Both the position numbers and the translations under genes were made by a program. This document shows, in pieces, positions 43,168 through 56,200 of a stretch of DNA of 64,000 nt. Source of the stretch: Euglena gracilis (lineage: Eukaryota; Euglenida; Euglenophyceae; Euglenales); contig CP154954.1 in the NCBI GenBank assembly GCA_039621445.1, positions 46,417,847-46,481,846 on the forward strand, given 5' to 3'. Below the pieces are notes generated by a model. The model was not told where the DNA came from, did no database searches, and saw only the letters and a program-made list of their open reading frames with translations. Position 1 is the stretch's first letter. The number at the start of each line of letters is the position of its first letter.

Positions 43168-46100
43168 GTGATGGGGCCAGGGCTTCACTTCCCTTCACTC
43201 ACCCCCTCCCCCCCCCCCCCGGGTGGCGTCGTCCGGGAAAGCGTGTGTTTGGGGGTTTCAGCTGGGGGATTGCCCGCCAAGCGCAAAGGTCCCGCATAAT
43301 GCAGGGAACCCGGAATTATTTGGTGTATGGTGTGCATTTGAAAGAAGGAAGTATTCGTGAAAAAAAAAGCAGAGACCCCAAATAGAGACCCTAAAGCACA
43401 TGCACACACATGTGCTTTGGCAGGCAGGCGGGCGGGTGGGTAGGCGGTGCTTGAAGAGAGGGTTCTGTGACCCCAACGATGGCCACGATTATTTCAAGCG
43501 GGTCTGCAGCATTTCTCATGTCACAAGCCACCTGCGGCCTGAATGATTTTCTGTTTGATTGCTACCGATGATGGTTTTTTGTCTGTGTTAGCATGCCCTT
43601 GCCTGCTGCGTCTTTGGCCAGCCAGGTGTCCTTCCTGCACCTCACCCCCGAGTTTTCTTGGTTGCATTTGCTTCATTTGCTGGACCAAATGGTGTGATTT
43701 TTACCCTGATTTTTGCGTTTTTTTTCTGCAAGTGGTTACATGAGACAATTTAGTTGAAGTCTTAAGCTTTGCTGCTTTTTTTAACCCAGCTAGAGGGCTT
43801 AGCCCAGAGTTCATTCTAAAAGGTGAGTCCTCGGCAGCTTCAGATGCTGATTAGAGAGCTTATTCTTTCTGTCCCACAGCAACCCAGCGAATCCCAACAA
43901 AAAAAATATTGTTGCATTGTTTACATCACGGCGCAGTGTCTGTAAATGCACGGAATATTTTCTTCGCATTTCCTTTTCATTTTCATCTGGTCCCAAAGTT
44001 TGCAATTGTTTTGTGCAACCTTTGATTTTTTGGGGAAAGGTCTAAACATTTCCCACCAATGGTTTAAAAGTTTCTGTGCATGAATCCAGAGCAAAGACAT
44101 TCAAGGTTCATAATGCAGGGCATATTATCATTCAGTCACTGGCCGACCCCCCCCTGGTTTTCAGACCCGTTTCACCCCCCCAGGTGGGTCATCAATAAAC
44201 TGCCAAAGTGAACTGGCGCCGAAGGTACAAAAAAATTCTGGTAAATTCTTCCCTCCCGGAAGCCCCAGGAGTGGTCACACTAGTTTTCCAAAGAAACAGT
44301 GGCCGAATGGCTTTGAGAAGAGTGGGCGTGACCCCAAGGTTGTTTTTTTCATAGTGGTCAAGATTCGTTGATTTCGAGGCTTCTTTTTCCCAGCGACCCG
44401 GGCCTGCGGCCCCCAGAACTGAACCGGTCCCCCCAGGAGGGGTGGGCCCGGGGACCCGGCCCGGGAAAAAATGTGTTTATTTTCTCATACCAGAGCCTTC
44501 TTTTAACTTGGAAGACCCCGGGGGGTCTTCCAAGTTAAAAGAAGCCTGGTACGAGAAAATAAACCCTTTTTCCTTGGGAAATGAAGACGTACTTTCAGTG
44601 ATCGAAGTGATGCCTAGGGGGGGGTGACAACAACTCCGAATTGAGATGTATTTGGGCAACTCCAGGGATGCACGAGAAGTTTTTCGGTTTTGAGGTCAGT
44701 GGTCCTGGTCACCCCTCATTCCTGGGGGTCAAGGTGGGCAGTGGAGCGGAATACGGACCCCCTCCCAGATGTTATTAGGTTGGTCGGGCCCACCCGTCCC
44801 TCCTAAGAAGAAAACTAAAGCCATGAAATATTTTCTTCCGCTGTTGAGCGTCAGAGATGGGTTGTGGAAATCGCAATTCTTTTCAGGTTTTTCACATCAC
44901 CTTCAAATTTCGCTTATTTGCTCATTGCATATTCTGTGGCAATTAAAATTATGTTTTGTGAATTTTCAATGTTTTATCCTTCTTTGTCTTTTCTTGGGGC
45001 TGATTTCATTTTTTCCAATAATATTTTTTAAACATATATGCGAATTTTTTGCTTTTTTTTTCAGTTGTTCATGAGCTCCCAGGGGATTTTTCTCTGCAGA
45101 AAAACGTAATCTGGGTGATTTTTTTGCAAAGAAGTTTTTGAAAAAGACGGTTGCTTTTCGGCATACGATGTGTTTTCAAAAATGAAAATTTGAAGGAAAA
45201 AACAGTGTATAATATATCTCTCTGTGTCGTTTTTTTTTCCCCCAAAAGGAGTGAGACAGAGAGGGTTTTTTTTGGAAAAGAAGTGCTTTTTGAAAATATT
45301 TCTTCGCCATATTTGGCAAAAACCACGTGAAAAATTGCAGATTATTTTTTGTTTAATTTTTTTGGAATTAAATGCAAAGCCTATTCCTCCAAAATCATTT
45401 TTTTCAGTTTCCCATTTTTTTGTTTGCTTGTTTTTTGTCGACGTTTGAAAACAGTTATTCAAATCCAATGCATCCATAATTTTCGTCAGCCCCATTTTTG
45501 AAAGAGCGATAAGAAGTAGGAGGAGCAGGAATGAAACGAATTTTTTTGTTTTAATATTTTAGGGAAAAATATATGTCAATTATTTTTTGCTACAATTCTA
45601 CAGCAAACAGTGTGGGAAAAAGGGTAGGTGAATTTGTGTAATTGTATCTTTTTTGGTGACCAACAATTTTGGTATTCTTTCCAAACTGAATTGCCGCTGG
45701 GTTTCTTGTTTGTGTTTAGTATCATCATGTTTCCCTGGAGAAAAATGAGGGGGGGAAGTGCATAGCATAGCAGTTTTCGGTAATTTCTCAAGAAAATCAG
45801 GGTTCTTCCAACAAATTCTCGCATTTATTTTCAATTTCGGCTGGCTCTTAACAGTTTTGAGGGGGGGGGTCAAAGATGGGCCTCCGATTCCCCCACCCCC
45901 TTTGTGTTTTTGTCTGGGAGGGGGTTCAAACCCCTCCTCTGGTTTCCCTTATTATCCCTGACCCCCCCACAAAAGTTCTGTTCATGTCAGCAGGCTCTAT
46001 TTATTCTGATCTTTCAGAATATTGTGTCCAAAATGTGTAAGTTCCTCAGGGCAAGGAATCCCTTAATCTGGAACCCGGGGCGTCCAGTAGCTTTTTTTCC

Positions 46101-46862
46101 CCCCGCCAACACCTTCCAGCTGGGCTGTGGACCCCCCCCCCCAGGGTGGTCTTTCCACCCCGGCGAGTCTGGTCTTTCCAGCCCGGCGAAGCCAGGCTGG
46201 ACTGACAAAATTTCGGCCCAAAGCAAAAATAGGTTTGAATAAAGGTTTCAAGGTGAGTATCCAAAATTTCGCTGAAAATGCCAACAAGCTGGGTTTGGGC
46301 TTTTTTGAAAGTTTTTGGGCACCAGCTGTGCCCAGCCCAGTATTTGGTTGGACCAGACGCCCCATCCCTAGTGGGGAGGAGGCCCAGCCAGCAACTGGCT
46401 GGACACCCCTCTTTAAATGGAACGACACTTCCAGCCATATGGGCTCCCTTTCCCTTAGTCATTGCTGCCTTTCCAACCCCCACCCCCTCAGTTGGACAGA
46501 CCCCCTTCGGAAAGAAAGCATGTGACGACGACACAAAAGAGCGTTCAAGCTGTGTTTGCTTCTGAAAAATTCACGTGTGGATCCATGTATGCCGCCGAGT
46601 AGGGAGTTTCTCAAGGACCCCTGCCTGCCATACTGTTTGGGAGGGGTTCAAAAAAAATCCCGTGATATTATATTTGACGAATTTCTGTCACCTTCCCCGA
46701 CGTGATTATCGTTGAAATGTCCGTGCGCCAACAGCAATGCTAAAAATGCACCGGTGAGCCACCGGTTTTGCAAACTTTCACCCATTTCCAAACGTGTGCC
46801 TCCGTGTGTTTTTTCCCCTTTGTGTGGCCCCCAAGAGTTTATCTTTCGTCTTTCGCCCACAG
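43168..46862. other. Long intron or intergenic spacer between genes C and D
   Basis: About 3.7 kb, AT-rich especially at 44,900-45,700. No exon with the window's codon bias is visible. It holds a foldback hairpin at 44,474-44,566 and opposed C/G runs near 46,120-46,230. It is unclear whether it separates two genes or is one large intron. Confidence 0.45.
44474..44566. repeat. Near-perfect foldback, arms of about 46 nt with almost no loop
   Basis: The left arm TTTATTTTCTCATACCAGAG...ACTTGGAAGACCCC pairs with the right arm GGGGTCTTCCAAGTTAAAAG...GTACGAGAAAATAAA with one mismatch and a 2-nt bulge. It could be a MITE reduced to its arms, or form a pre-miRNA-like RNA hairpin if transcribed. Confidence 0.85.
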
Positions 46863-47299
46863 GTGCCCTGCAAAGCTGAAGCTGCGCACCTCACAAATGG
46901 ACATCTTCTGCTGCCCCTTGCTGGCCGCCGAGACCGTCCGGGAGGCAAAACTGCAGGCGGTGGTGGTGGCGGCGGCCACCAACGTGCGCAGTGGGCAGCC
47001 AGCCATTGCAAAAGCCGAGGCGACGAAGGACCTGACATCGGACGAGAGAAATCACACGTTGCGGGGGTGGTCAGACTCGATGTTCAGCAGCACGTCTGAG
47101 GTGTTTTACGACCTGCGCCGGCGGGGTCTGCCGGAGCAGAGAATCATTTCATTACTGCCGGGCCTGCAGCCGAGGCTTGTCAAGAACTATTTCGCCCGGC
47201 GGGGCGCTGGAAAGAAGGTCCAGAAGCCTGTGGTGTCCGCACGCTCCCGGGCATTCGCCTTGGGCCTCTTCAGCCAGTATTGGGCCCGATGGATGGACG
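46863..47299 (+). CDS. Gene D exon with Myb-like basic helix
   Basis: CTTTCGCCCACAG acceptor and GACG|GTGAGC donor (good consensus), 437 nt open in the GC-rich frame. It contains LLAAETVREAKLQAVVVAAA, LTSDERNHTLRGWSDSMF and SLLPGLQPRLVKNYFARRGA, then a basic KKVQKPVVSARSR. The segment LRRRGLPEQRIISLLPGLQP followed by VKNYF looks like a helix-turn-helix. It is the longest single well-supported exon in this part of the window. Confidence 0.75.
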
Positions 47300-50200
47300 G
47301 TGAGCTGCAGCGCGACCAGTGCTTTCTGCAGAATCAAAATGTCTTGATTGGAACCTCCTGCCACTCCTGCCTATGGGAAAATACAATGTGTTCAGGTTAT
47401 GGCTAGTATTTGGTCAGAAGTAAGGCCGAAGTCGGGCCGGAATTTCAGCCTAACTTAGTCCTAAATCCCCATAAACAATCGTGACCTTGCCCCATTCTTA
47501 ACGCTGACCCTAACCCCAACCAGGGCGGTCCATAAGGGACGGATTTTTTGTTTAAGGACCGCCGTGTTAGGACCGCCCTTGGGCATAAGAGCCGGTCGAT
47601 GGTCCAGGGCTCGAATGGGGGCAAATATTGAAAGGTTGAAAAACGCGTTCATTGACGCTTTGGGTGAATGAGCAATGGTCCAAGATATCATACCAAGATA
47701 CCAGAAATCATTTTTTCCCCCTCGAAGTCCACCCATTTTATCCAAAACATGACCAGTTTTCCAGTGGATTTTTCATCGAATGTGCTGGGATGGGAATGGT
47801 CTCATGATTAAACTAAGTTAAGGACCGCCTTAACCTACCCCGATTCTACACATAATCAAATAACTGCCCCTCCCACGCCCCAAGGTGGCTTGGGGAACCA
47901 AGGGAAATGCAATAAAGCTCAGTCGGCCGAAGGTCCTGTTGGACAAACCAGTTGGACCTGGGAAGCTCCAATTAAACCCCACCCCCCACTTATTACCCCC
48001 CCCCACTTACAAACCCCCCCCACTTACCAGGTTTGAGCTCTAGTAGTTCTGAGCTCTTAACGGGACTTGCATGTAATGGAAGGCCGAAAAGACCATCATT
48101 GCAAATTTCGTGTAAGTTGTAAATTGTAAATTACGCGAACTTACAGCCTTGCAATTTACAATGACTTTCGGTGATTTTACGGGAATTTCTGAAATGTTAA
48201 TGAAATGTTTACCTCCCCATACACCCCACACCCGTTTTATTGGTTTTTTTTCCCGGATTTTGACCCATTTTCGACCCGAACTCTACAGGTTTCGGGCAAA
48301 AACACGGCGCTGGGGGGGGTCGAAGACAGCTCATTTTCGGCGCAAAAACAGTTTTTTCCGCATCCGTGAGGCCAAAAAAAACATGGCTTTGGGCATTTTT
48401 TTTGATTTTTTCGACTTTTTTGACCCGGTTTTGACCCAAAATCAATGGGTTGGCGGCCCAAAACGGGAGGCTAGCCGGTCGAAAAACGCTCATTTTCGGC
48501 TCAAGAACAGTTTTTCCGGGTCCGGGAGGCCAAAAAACATCGTTTCGGGCAAAAAAATTCGATTTTTTTTGACCCCAAAATCACCCTAAGCCCATTGGTT
48601 TTCGGCCAAAAACAGGGGTCTGGGGGGGGGGGTCGAAAAATGCTCATTTTCGGCTCAAAAACACTTTTTGGGGGTCCGGGAGGCCAAAAAAAACATGCTT
48701 CTGGGCAAAAAAAAATTCGAGAAATTTTGAGAACATTCATTTTTTGACCCCTCCCCCCCCCCGAAAACGGCCAAGTCGGCCAGTGGGGAAAGTGCACAGA
48801 ACGGCCATGTTGGCCGAAAAACGACCGTATCTCGGACTGGGCGGGGAGTTGTGGGGATGTCAAAATACCGGTAGATGGGGCATTCCAAGGGCTTCAATTT
48901 AGGTCTCCGGATACTTCCTTTGATTTTGCATCATTTTCGAGATATTTTGAAAATTGATTTTTTTTGGCCCGAAATGGCAGAGTCCAAAGGGGGGGGGGGG
49001 GCTTAAAAAAAGGGGGGCGGGCCAATCCTACCCGGTTTGGACCCCTTCGCACGTGAATAACTCAGGCCTGGTGGGGAGTTCGGGATCAAATCCAGGTGAT
49101 TCGGAAACTAGAAAGCCAGTCGCTCGTGACTGGAAAAAAAATTCCGGGAACCAGGCCGGGATCATGTGATAATCCGTCGGTTCTCCTGGTGGCCCCGACA
49201 CGGGGGGGGGGTCGATGGGGGGTTTTCGCCAGGAGGAAGCTTCGCTCTACCCATAAAGGGATAAGAGCTCAGCGATAAACCCCCTGGGCCGACCAACCAA
49301 ACTGGATCCTATAACCCCCCCCCCCCAGGAAGAAAAATGGAAATCGCCGGGAACGATTTTTTTCGATCGCCCGGGAACTGATTTTTGGCTATTTTTTGAG
49401 ACCGATCATCATCAAAAATGTCATTTTTGACTAAATTTGCCGAAAACTGACAATTTGGGGGTGTTTCGGGGTCATTTTGGGGGGGTCGGATTTTCACCAA
49501 CAATTCCGGATCCCATAACCCCCCCCCCCCCACCTATAAAACCCCCCACCCCCTTCGGCCGACCAATCAACCCGGATCTTATGAACCCCGGGGGTTTATA
49601 AGTAGGGGGGTTTAAACCCCCCCCCAAATATGAGACACCGGTGTCTTATATTTGGGTGTCAACCAATTTCGCCAAAGGGTGCCTTATATTTGGGTTTCAG
49701 GTGGATGACTGAGGGGTGTGTAATATTTGGACATTTTTCCAGCAAGTATGTTGTTGTGCTAATGTCCTCGTACCTTCACATATATTTGTACATACATGTA
49801 TACATACATTGTCTGAACGGCGTTCATCACCACTTGCAGATTGGTCGCTTTCTTGTTGTTCAGTTGCTTCTGACCAAACACCTGTGATGGATTCCAAATT
49901 TTAGTCCGCTGTCGGACTTGCTGCTCCACACTCACTGTGGAAAGCCTTTCATTAGGGGGGGGGTGTCTGAAATTTGGAGAAGTAGGTGCCAGCCCAGGGG
50001 TGTCTTATATATGGGGGGTGTCTTATATTTGGGGGGGTTAGTATATTACGCGAAAGATTATATCATGTTTGGTTGGCTGCGGCCGGCCAGCCATGGCCGA
50101 CCGCATGCAACCAAGCAATTTCATCTCAACTCACTGGTTTGATTTTTGATCGGCTGGCCTTGGCCGGCCCTTTTCCCAAACAGCAGATCGTCACATCTCT

Positions 50201-53200
50201 CACATCTCGCTTCGGCTGCAGCTGGTTGCACTCAGCCACAGCTCCAATCAGTTATTGGAAAAAATCAAAAATTGATGACGGTGTTTGAAGAAAGCAGTGT
50301 GAATTGTAAAACAGGGTCTATCTGCCAGATGACTCCCCAAGGCCACCGAGTCATCCAAAGGGCCCAATAAAAAGAATTCAAGCCCGTGCAACGCTTTATC
50401 CCATGGTACCTGGCTTTCTGGTACCTTCTCGGCTGGCAAAAGTTACGCCCTAAATCCGCAGCCTCGTTTTTTTTGACGCGTTTTCTGCCAGTTTCAGCCC
50501 GTTTGGGCCAAAATTTTTTTCATAATACCTTGAAAATGAAAAAACCAAACAATTGTGAAATCAAACAAAGCTCTGAGAACGCTTTATCTAACTGTATTTC
50601 GGTTTTCCTATAGCTCTTACCTCGTCCCATTTCCGGCCGTTTTTTGGGCACAAAAAATTGCCGATTGCGAAATGCCAAAATTCTCAATAATGAAGCAAAA
50701 TCAAACAAAATGGCCAGAAATCCGAATTGAAGCCCTTAAAAGGCCTTATCTAACAGTATTTTTATTTCCCCGCAACTCCCTGCCTAGCACGAGATATGGC
50801 CAATTTACGGCCCAAATCAGCGCTGCAGGCTTTTGCTTCTGCTGTTTTCTGCCATTTTGGGTTCAAAAAATTGATTTTTCCATTAAAATGGTGTCCCGGA
50901 CCCCCACCCCACCCACCCACGAGGAGTCCAGCCAGCACTTTTTTCCTGCTGGCTTGTGCCCCCCCCCCCTCCCACTGGGATCTTTAAGAAACCCCTGATT
51001 GTGGCCGTTGCGCACAGGTTACTCATTGCGCATGTGAGACATGGACATTCAAATAGCAGATGTATATGAATATATGTCCTGTGGGAGGTGGCGGATTGAA
51101 GATAATAATGAAAGGGGTTTGAGCAGCGCAGTGTCCAGAAGCTGGATTAGCGGTTTTGAAGTATTTGGGCACTTGGGAGGGAGGGGTGTCCCAATGGGCG
51201 GTGGGTCTGTCTGGTGGGTTGCAAACCAAAACCAAATGTGTCAGTATGTCCGCTTTTCTCTGCCATCGTTAATTCAATTTCATTTTTTTGTTTTCTCAAT
51301 TCCGAACGCTCACCCAAAGTTATGTGCTTCAAATCCAGGGAGAGAAAAGGGGGGGGTGACGAGCTTCTTTAAATCACGTTTTGGGTCCCCAAAAGTTTTT
51401 CCTTGGCTTCGATTTCAAGGGTTTGTTTGCGACCAAGCACCTCCGATGATGCTGGCGATGCTGATTTTCTGGACACCAGAGGTGGAGTTCCAATACTGGA
51501 GACAATGCTGGACGGTGCTGGCGGGTTTTTTTTTTTGCATATTTAGAACAATTAACCCATATTTAGGATTAATGAGCAACCATTTCCCACAATTATTTTC
51601 CCCCATTTGGCCTTGCCCATTGGGGCCATTATTTCTGTATGTGATAATTTAGGTAAATATTGGGATGATTGGGATCAATATGAACAAGTTCATGGCATTT
51701 GAGGCTGGTTTATCCCATTTTTGTAATTTGGGGTCATGTTTTTGCAATCGTTGTGGGTATTGTTGGCCATTTTGGGTCATTTTGGCCGCTTGGGGGATTT
51801 TTTGTGGTCAATTTGGCTGCTTTGGGAGCTAGTGGATGCACACGTTGAAGTGGATGCAGTGGATGCAGACGTTGTTGTCGTTGGAAGTACTGGATCTGGA
51901 ATTACTGGAGTGCACAGGGGCGTTTGTAGCCTCGAGAGCATCCACTCCAGTGTCATGCATTCTGGTGCTGCTAATTGAATGGATAGCGTTTGGTCAACAC
52001 ACAAAAAGGGGTGACACAGAGGGGTCGTATGCCAAAAAGTTTTGCTGCCTTCGGTTCCCTGCTTGATGTTCCTGGGTCTCATGATAAATGCGTGCATGTA
52101 CGTAGGAAGAGGCTCTAGAGCCTCCTCGAAAGACCTCTAACGACGTATGAGGCTTAGAGTCTTCTGGAACGACGGTCAAGGCGGATCTAGAGCCTGCTCG
52201 AGCGTCGTTCAAGGACGTTTGTGGAGGCTCTAGAGTACCCGGACCATTGGTGTGAGATGATATTCAAGTGGTTATGTTGCACATCTGCACAACGGCCACG
52301 CGGATTTATATTTCTTTTTAAATTACATGTCCATTGCATATTTTTGCAATAAAAAAAAACTAAATCTAAATTTTAAATCTTAAATCTAAAAATCCAAATT
52401 TTCAATCTAAATCAACGTGCCTTCTTTTAAAAAAAAAAGTTTGCACCTTCCAAGGGGGTGGGTGCTATGTGCAGGCAACAGGGATTTTTTTTTAAGTTTT
52501 GGACCCCTGGGGGGGGGTCCCGGCCGAGCCCCCCCCCCCCAGGTCAGGTCGAGTGGGTCCCCTGCCCACTTGACCACTGGGGTTTGCTTCTATTTTTCGG
52601 CACGAAGCGACAAGATTTTTTTTGACCCCCCACCCCCAAATGGGCCCCCAGGGGGTGGGTGGGTGGGTCCGGACCCCCCCTCCCCCCGAGTCCTTAAAAA
52701 ACCCCTAGCAGGCAGTGGGGCATTTACAACCCCGGGGGGGGGGGGGGGCGGGTTTTGGGGTGGGTTGCGCTCTACATAGCACACACACCCCGGCGATGAA
52801 GGGTCCGAACATGGCCATTTAAAAAAAAAATTGGCTTGGCATCGGAACCCAAACCAATCCCGGCAGGGTGGGGGCTACTATGGGCAGGCACTCCATAGCA
52901 CAAGGCTTCTCCTGTCCCAGAGGGTGCCCTGTAGGTCGTGGAGTCGTGGAGCCATTGTTCCGTCCCACGCTGGCTTGTTTGTGGGGCTTTTATTCAGCCC
53001 CCTCCCCTCCCCCACCCCCCCCCCCCGGGAGCCCGGGAGGGTGACGCAGAGCTCGTATTGCACCGCACAGACAAGAGTGGTCCTCCCCCGGGGTTGGCAA
53101 AAAGGTCTGGCGCTTCTTGCACAGATACACAACAAAAAATAAATTTAAATATGAAGGTTTGTAGCTATTGCGCAAATGCAATGTGATTTTGGGCAATGAT

Positions 53201-56200
53201 CACCCACATTTAGAATTTCACCTTATTAAAAACATTTTGCAAATGCACAATATTTCTAATTTTGCAATTAATGTTTTCCATTGCGCAAGGATCCCTTCAA
53301 TGGAGTCCACTCATTTCATTATCCAGCGCTTTCAGGTTCATGCGCAATGGACCTTGGGAGACCCGTACCCGCAGACCGCAAAGTTCCAAGTTGTTGCTTT
53401 CATGCCAGGCTGTGGGGGCGTCCAGACATACCAATGTGGATTTTCCTGGACCTCGCAACTCGGGATTGGGAGAGTGAAAAAAAAATTGGAGGCTGCGCAT
53501 TTGCGCAGCGCCCTAGTGATTTCCAACATCAAGTATGACTTGAGCGCTTAAGCAGCAGCCATAAACGGGTTGGACCCCACAAGGGGGACAGTGAGACCTA
53601 CCTGAGTGACGAAGTGGGACCAAGATCCACACCCAGGCTGCCACCGCCCTGCTACCCAGAGATGACCCCAGGATTCATAGTGTCCACACAGGATATCACA
53701 GGGTTGGTAGTTGGGGATAGGGTCAGGGCTTGGAATAGGGTTAGGGTAACACTAACATTTTGGGCTGAATTTGGGCAGTTTTGTGTATTTTCGGCCTGAA
53801 AAAGGTTCGAAGTCAGGCCTATATTTTTGCCTGGTTCAGTCCTAAGTTTGGTTTTAAGCCAAATCCGAACCCTAAACCCTAACCTCATCGATGACTCAAA
53901 CTTCCCAGGTTTCTGCGGGGGAAAAAACAAAATCGACGGTTTTTCCATGACCAAATAAAAAAGTGCAAGTTGACGGCTTTACAATGATGTAGCTAGTCCA
54001 ATCCCCTTGGCAGACTAGTGGGATCACCAGGGGCGATCCCACCAATTTATGGCTGCAATTTATGTGCATGGTACAACCTAACCAACCTTTTCATATGAGA
54101 ACCTGGCTGGTTTTTTTCAAAGTGGAAAGTGACCCCTCAGGATGACTGGAAATAATTGTTTGGTAGGAAGTGACGGTAGGATTTCCATAGGCACATAAAG
54201 TCTCTCGTTTTGGGGGGGGGGGGCATTTGGTTCAAAGATCAGAAAGGCCTGTCAGGGAATATGGGCTCAACCTAAAAGGAACGGTGGAGTACCCTCTGGC
54301 CCAGCCCCAGTCGCTGCGGTACTTGGCCCCCATCCCCTACATCACCCCCGCCACTCCGGAGGAGGGCCACCTTGAGGCCCTCGTCCGGTGCATCGCCGAC
54401 CGCCTTCAGGAGGAGGGCTGGCTCGACCTGGACAAGCTTTGGCCAACGGCGCAGACACTGTGCAGCGAGAAGAAACGTATCACTCACCTCGTCCGTGACA
54501 TCTTCCAGCGGGCCTTCTGCAGCTACGCCCAGGCTGTGCACGGATACCATATGTGTGGCAGCCTGGCCCCGACGCGTTCACGGCGGAGGAGGACCAGACC
54601 ATTGTCAGTGCTGTGGAATTGCAGAGTAGACCGATCGACTGGAAGACGGTCGCGGCGCTGCTGCCCCACCGTACCGCTGTAGTGGTGAAAGACCGATATA
54701 AGGTGTTGTGTCGCAGCTTGGCCAGCATGACCTATGGCAAGGCAGCGTCGTTTCCAGATGAGACGCTGTGGCGGCAGCAGCTGCTGCGGGGCTTCTTCTT
54801 CCGCCACCGCGTGCCGGTGAACCACCCATATTGGGCGGACCTGCTGGGTGCCGATGTCGGCCCTGTTATTTGCCGGCTCCCATTAACAGACGCTGATAAC
54901 GGTGCAGTCGATGAGAAGCCTCTGGTGATGATGACTGTTTCCTCCACAGGGGCTTCATTTTGTATGTTTTTTTTTCCATTTAATTTTCATTTTTATTGAA
55001 AATGCGAGCGCTTTTGTAGGTGTATTGAGGACAGCACAAACCATGAAGCTTTTCACATGGAGTTCCAGTTCAGCAGTCTGGTGGGTCAAAGTGGTCAAAA
55101 TGGTTCAAAAAAATTTTTTAAGGGAAGCCTGAAAATTTATGAGACAAAGCGCCGAGAATTTTTAAAAAAGTATCCTCTGATCAAAATGATAAGAGGATAT
55201 ATTTGCAAGGGGGAGGGGGCCAGACCCCCCCCCCATGGGGGAGGGGGTCGGACCCCTTTTCGGACGGGGGGGGGGGGTACGGAACCCCCCGGAAACCCAA
55301 TAATTTTTCCGGCCCCAAAAATTTTTCCGGCGCAAAGCGCCAGAAATTTTTTTGCACAGGGGGAAGGTGGTTCCGACCCCCAGGGGTGGGTTAGGGGGTT
55401 TGCCAATCCAAGAAAAAATAGCCAGCTTTATTTTATGGCAGGGATATTTTTTGTACAATTTTCTTGTACAAGGGGATTTTTTCCCCAAAGGGGCAATTTT
55501 CTCCATGTAATTTTTCACTCATTCTTCAGATTTGTCAGTCTTGTTTCATTCTTTTTGATTCAGAGATTTTTTCTTTTCTTTTCTTCATTCGATGGATACG
55601 CAAAAATGCTCAAATTAGTCTTTTTCCCCCATGTTTTCACGTTTTTATCTTTAGAGAAAGGCTCCTCCCAGGAGAGTCGATTTCACACCAGCAACCTTTT
55701 GGCATACAGATGACAGTGGGCGTATCCTTCTTTGAGCCTGGCAAGGAAGCCCCCACCCAACGTGAAGCTGGAAGAAGACGCTGTGCACAAAACCGTCCGC
55801 ACTGCCCGCCGCGTGAGTGGTGACCGGAAGGGCAAGCGCAAGGCCAGGGTGGGTTGGGGGGCAGCTTTGGAGCGTCACATTCGCACCTTGCATCGTTGGG
55901 CTTTTGCCCACGTGGCAGTGTCAGTTTGCCTCCCGCAGGCCAACAGGCACAAGGATTTCTGCAGTTTTCATTCTAACCCCGATTCTCAGCATATCATATT
56001 TCGCATTTGAATGTGATCTCTATCATACCATTGCTTAACAACTGTCCCACCCCTGGGGGGGATTGACTGGTTTTCTGGCCAAGACCCCCCCTCCAGGGGG
56101 TGGAGTAGGCCCGAAAATGAAAAAGTGACTGGCCTGTGCCGAAGGATTTTTTGGTGTTTTTTTCTTAGACTGTTTGGCAAAAATGTTCACTGCCTCCTCC

